DNA of 6,973 nt from Planctomycetaceae bacterium (GTDB taxonomy: Bacteria > Planctomycetota > Planctomycetia > Pirellulales > Thermoguttaceae). Of this stretch, positions 6,628 to 6,973 are shown piece after piece. The position numbers and the translations under genes are program-made. Each line of letters begins with the position of its first letter. The first letter of the stretch is position 1. The notes beneath the pieces are model-generated. The model saw nothing but the letters and a program-made list of their open reading frames with translations, was not told where the DNA came from and ran no database searches. The stretch covers positions 1 through 6,973 of the forward strand of contig JAIRYX010000167.1 in the NCBI GenBank assembly GCA_031267635.1. The letters are read 5' to 3'.

Positions 6628-6792
6628 AAGCCGTTTGAATAACAATGCAGTTGCCCAGTGTGGGTTTATTGGGCTTGGGAAACTGACGCCATAATTTTCT
6701 ATTGCGTTTTTTAAAATCGCCCCCCAAAAAACGAAATAATCAGAAATTTTACTCGTTTTTATTTTTATTTTTTTGCAATTTTTAAAGGGAAT
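6628..6792. other. Spacer between family B and family A repeats
   Basis: No gene is seen. There is a short GCCCA ... TGGGC inverted repeat near 6652-6672, a run of six C at about 6719-6724, and a T-rich tract before the family A repeat. No supported function. Confidence 0.45.
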
Positions 6793-6870
6793 TTCTAAAA
6801 ACCTCACCTCAATGTCGGCAAGTTCTTATTTTTTAATGGTGAAATTGTTGAAGATTGGGGTTTTTAGAAG
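6793..6870 (+). repeat. Family A hairpin repeat, copy 2 (78 bp)
   Basis: This is a direct-orientation copy of 266-342. The outer stem TTCTAAAAACCTC / GGGGTTTTTAGAA gives 13 pairs with one G-U, with no bulge where copy 1 has one. A tandem CCTCACCTC on the left arm makes a 5-base bulge, then AATGTCGGCAA pairs with TTGTTGAAGATT, leaving a loop of about 20 bases. The stem differences from copy 1 keep pairing (U-A to U-G, U-G to C-G, U-G to U-A). It starts exactly where the 49-bp repeat ends and lies 20 bases beyond the stop of the - strand gene at 6891, between that gene and convergent infB. Confidence 0.75.
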
Positions 6871-6919
6871 CAAAAGTATTAACACAAAAATTACGCGGTG
6901 CTTTGCAAGAGTTTTTTGA
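6871..6919 (+). repeat. 49-bp dispersed repeat, inverted relative to 516-564
   Basis: This matches the reverse complement of 516-564 at 48 of 49 positions. It abuts family A copy 2 with no gap and spans the last nine codons, the stop and 20 bases beyond the - strand coding tail at 6891-6973. Identity stops abruptly inside the coding part (residues before KKLLQSTA differ on the two sides), so the unit boundary is within the gene. Confidence 0.8.
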
Positions 6920-6973
6920 TAGTGGCACGTATTTTTTTGATTTTTTTTGGGTCGTCGTTCACGAGGTCTAAAA
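6891..6973 (-). CDS. Unrecognised protein C-terminus, cut by window edge
   Basis: The - strand frame entering from the right edge reads LDLVNDDPKKIKKIRATIKK and then LLQSTA, with a TAA at 6891-6893. The 26 visible residues form a plausible basic amphipathic C-terminal helix. Codon third positions look like real coding DNA, and the final nine codons are preserved in the inverted copy at 516-564. I do not recognise the family. The gene converges on infB, with the family A hairpin 20 bases past its stop. Too little is visible to suggest a function; a transposon-carried or repeated-family gene is possible because its 3' end recurs. Confidence 0.45.
   Translation of the reverse strand, partial: LDLVNDDPKKIKKIRATIKKLLQSTA

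Noticed and set aside
6396..6638. 80-codon + strand open frame downstream of infB
   Set aside because: It runs through the family B terminal arms and is explained by them. There is no ribosome binding site and no protein-like composition.
1..6973. CRISPR array, tRNA attachment site or defence cassette near the integrase relic
   Set aside because: No regularly spaced direct repeats, no tRNA-like T-arm or acceptor pairing, and no cas or toxin-antitoxin-like frames were found on either strand.

Overview
The window is a bacterial chromosomal segment whose core is two housekeeping genes on the + strand: nusA (transcription elongation/termination factor, 1451-2641) and infB (translation initiation factor IF-2, 2831-6316). 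The short single-tail NusA (396 aa), the IF-2 N-terminus (starting SIRIYALAKQLKI) and the very long K/P/S/T/E-rich IF-2 linker resemble homologues I know from Planctomycetota. A host-associated or otherwise low-GC member of the Pirellulales side is my guess. This is judged from memory of protein sequence, not from a search.

Layout. Positions 1-241 hold a degraded tyrosine-recombinase C-terminus running into an unrecognised 53-codon frame. Positions 242-1450 are about 1.2 kb of intergenic DNA. They contain a 77-bp hairpin repeat (family A, 266-342), a 49-bp sequence repeated in inverted orientation at the other end of the window (516-564), one end of a TA-bounded element (family B, 569-690), and a decayed IS5-type transposase tail on the - strand (691-933). 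The nusA leader follows, with a candidate sigma70-type promoter (1131-1159) and a long stem-loop (1292-1349). nusA and infB are separated by 189 AT-rich bases, and infB starts with TTG. Downstream of infB, 6317-6890 again holds no gene but has a complete 174-bp MITE of family B (6454-6627), the second family A hairpin (6793-6870) and the second 49-bp repeat. That repeat covers the last nine codons and the 3' flank of an unrecognised - strand gene cut by the window edge (6891-6973).

How it fits together. nusA-infB is the conserved core of the nus/inf operon. Its usual partners rimP (upstream) and rbfA (downstream) are not seen. The pair sits alone between two repeat-rich regions that share all three repeat families. 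The most useful observations are: (i) family A copies differ only by transitions, and the stem differences keep base pairing; (ii) family B at 6454-6627 looks like a non-autonomous derivative of the insertion sequence whose transposase tail survives at 691-933; (iii) both family A copies lie 20-24 bp beyond the stop codon of an open coding tail. I see no CRISPR array, tRNA, rRNA or recognisable defence system.
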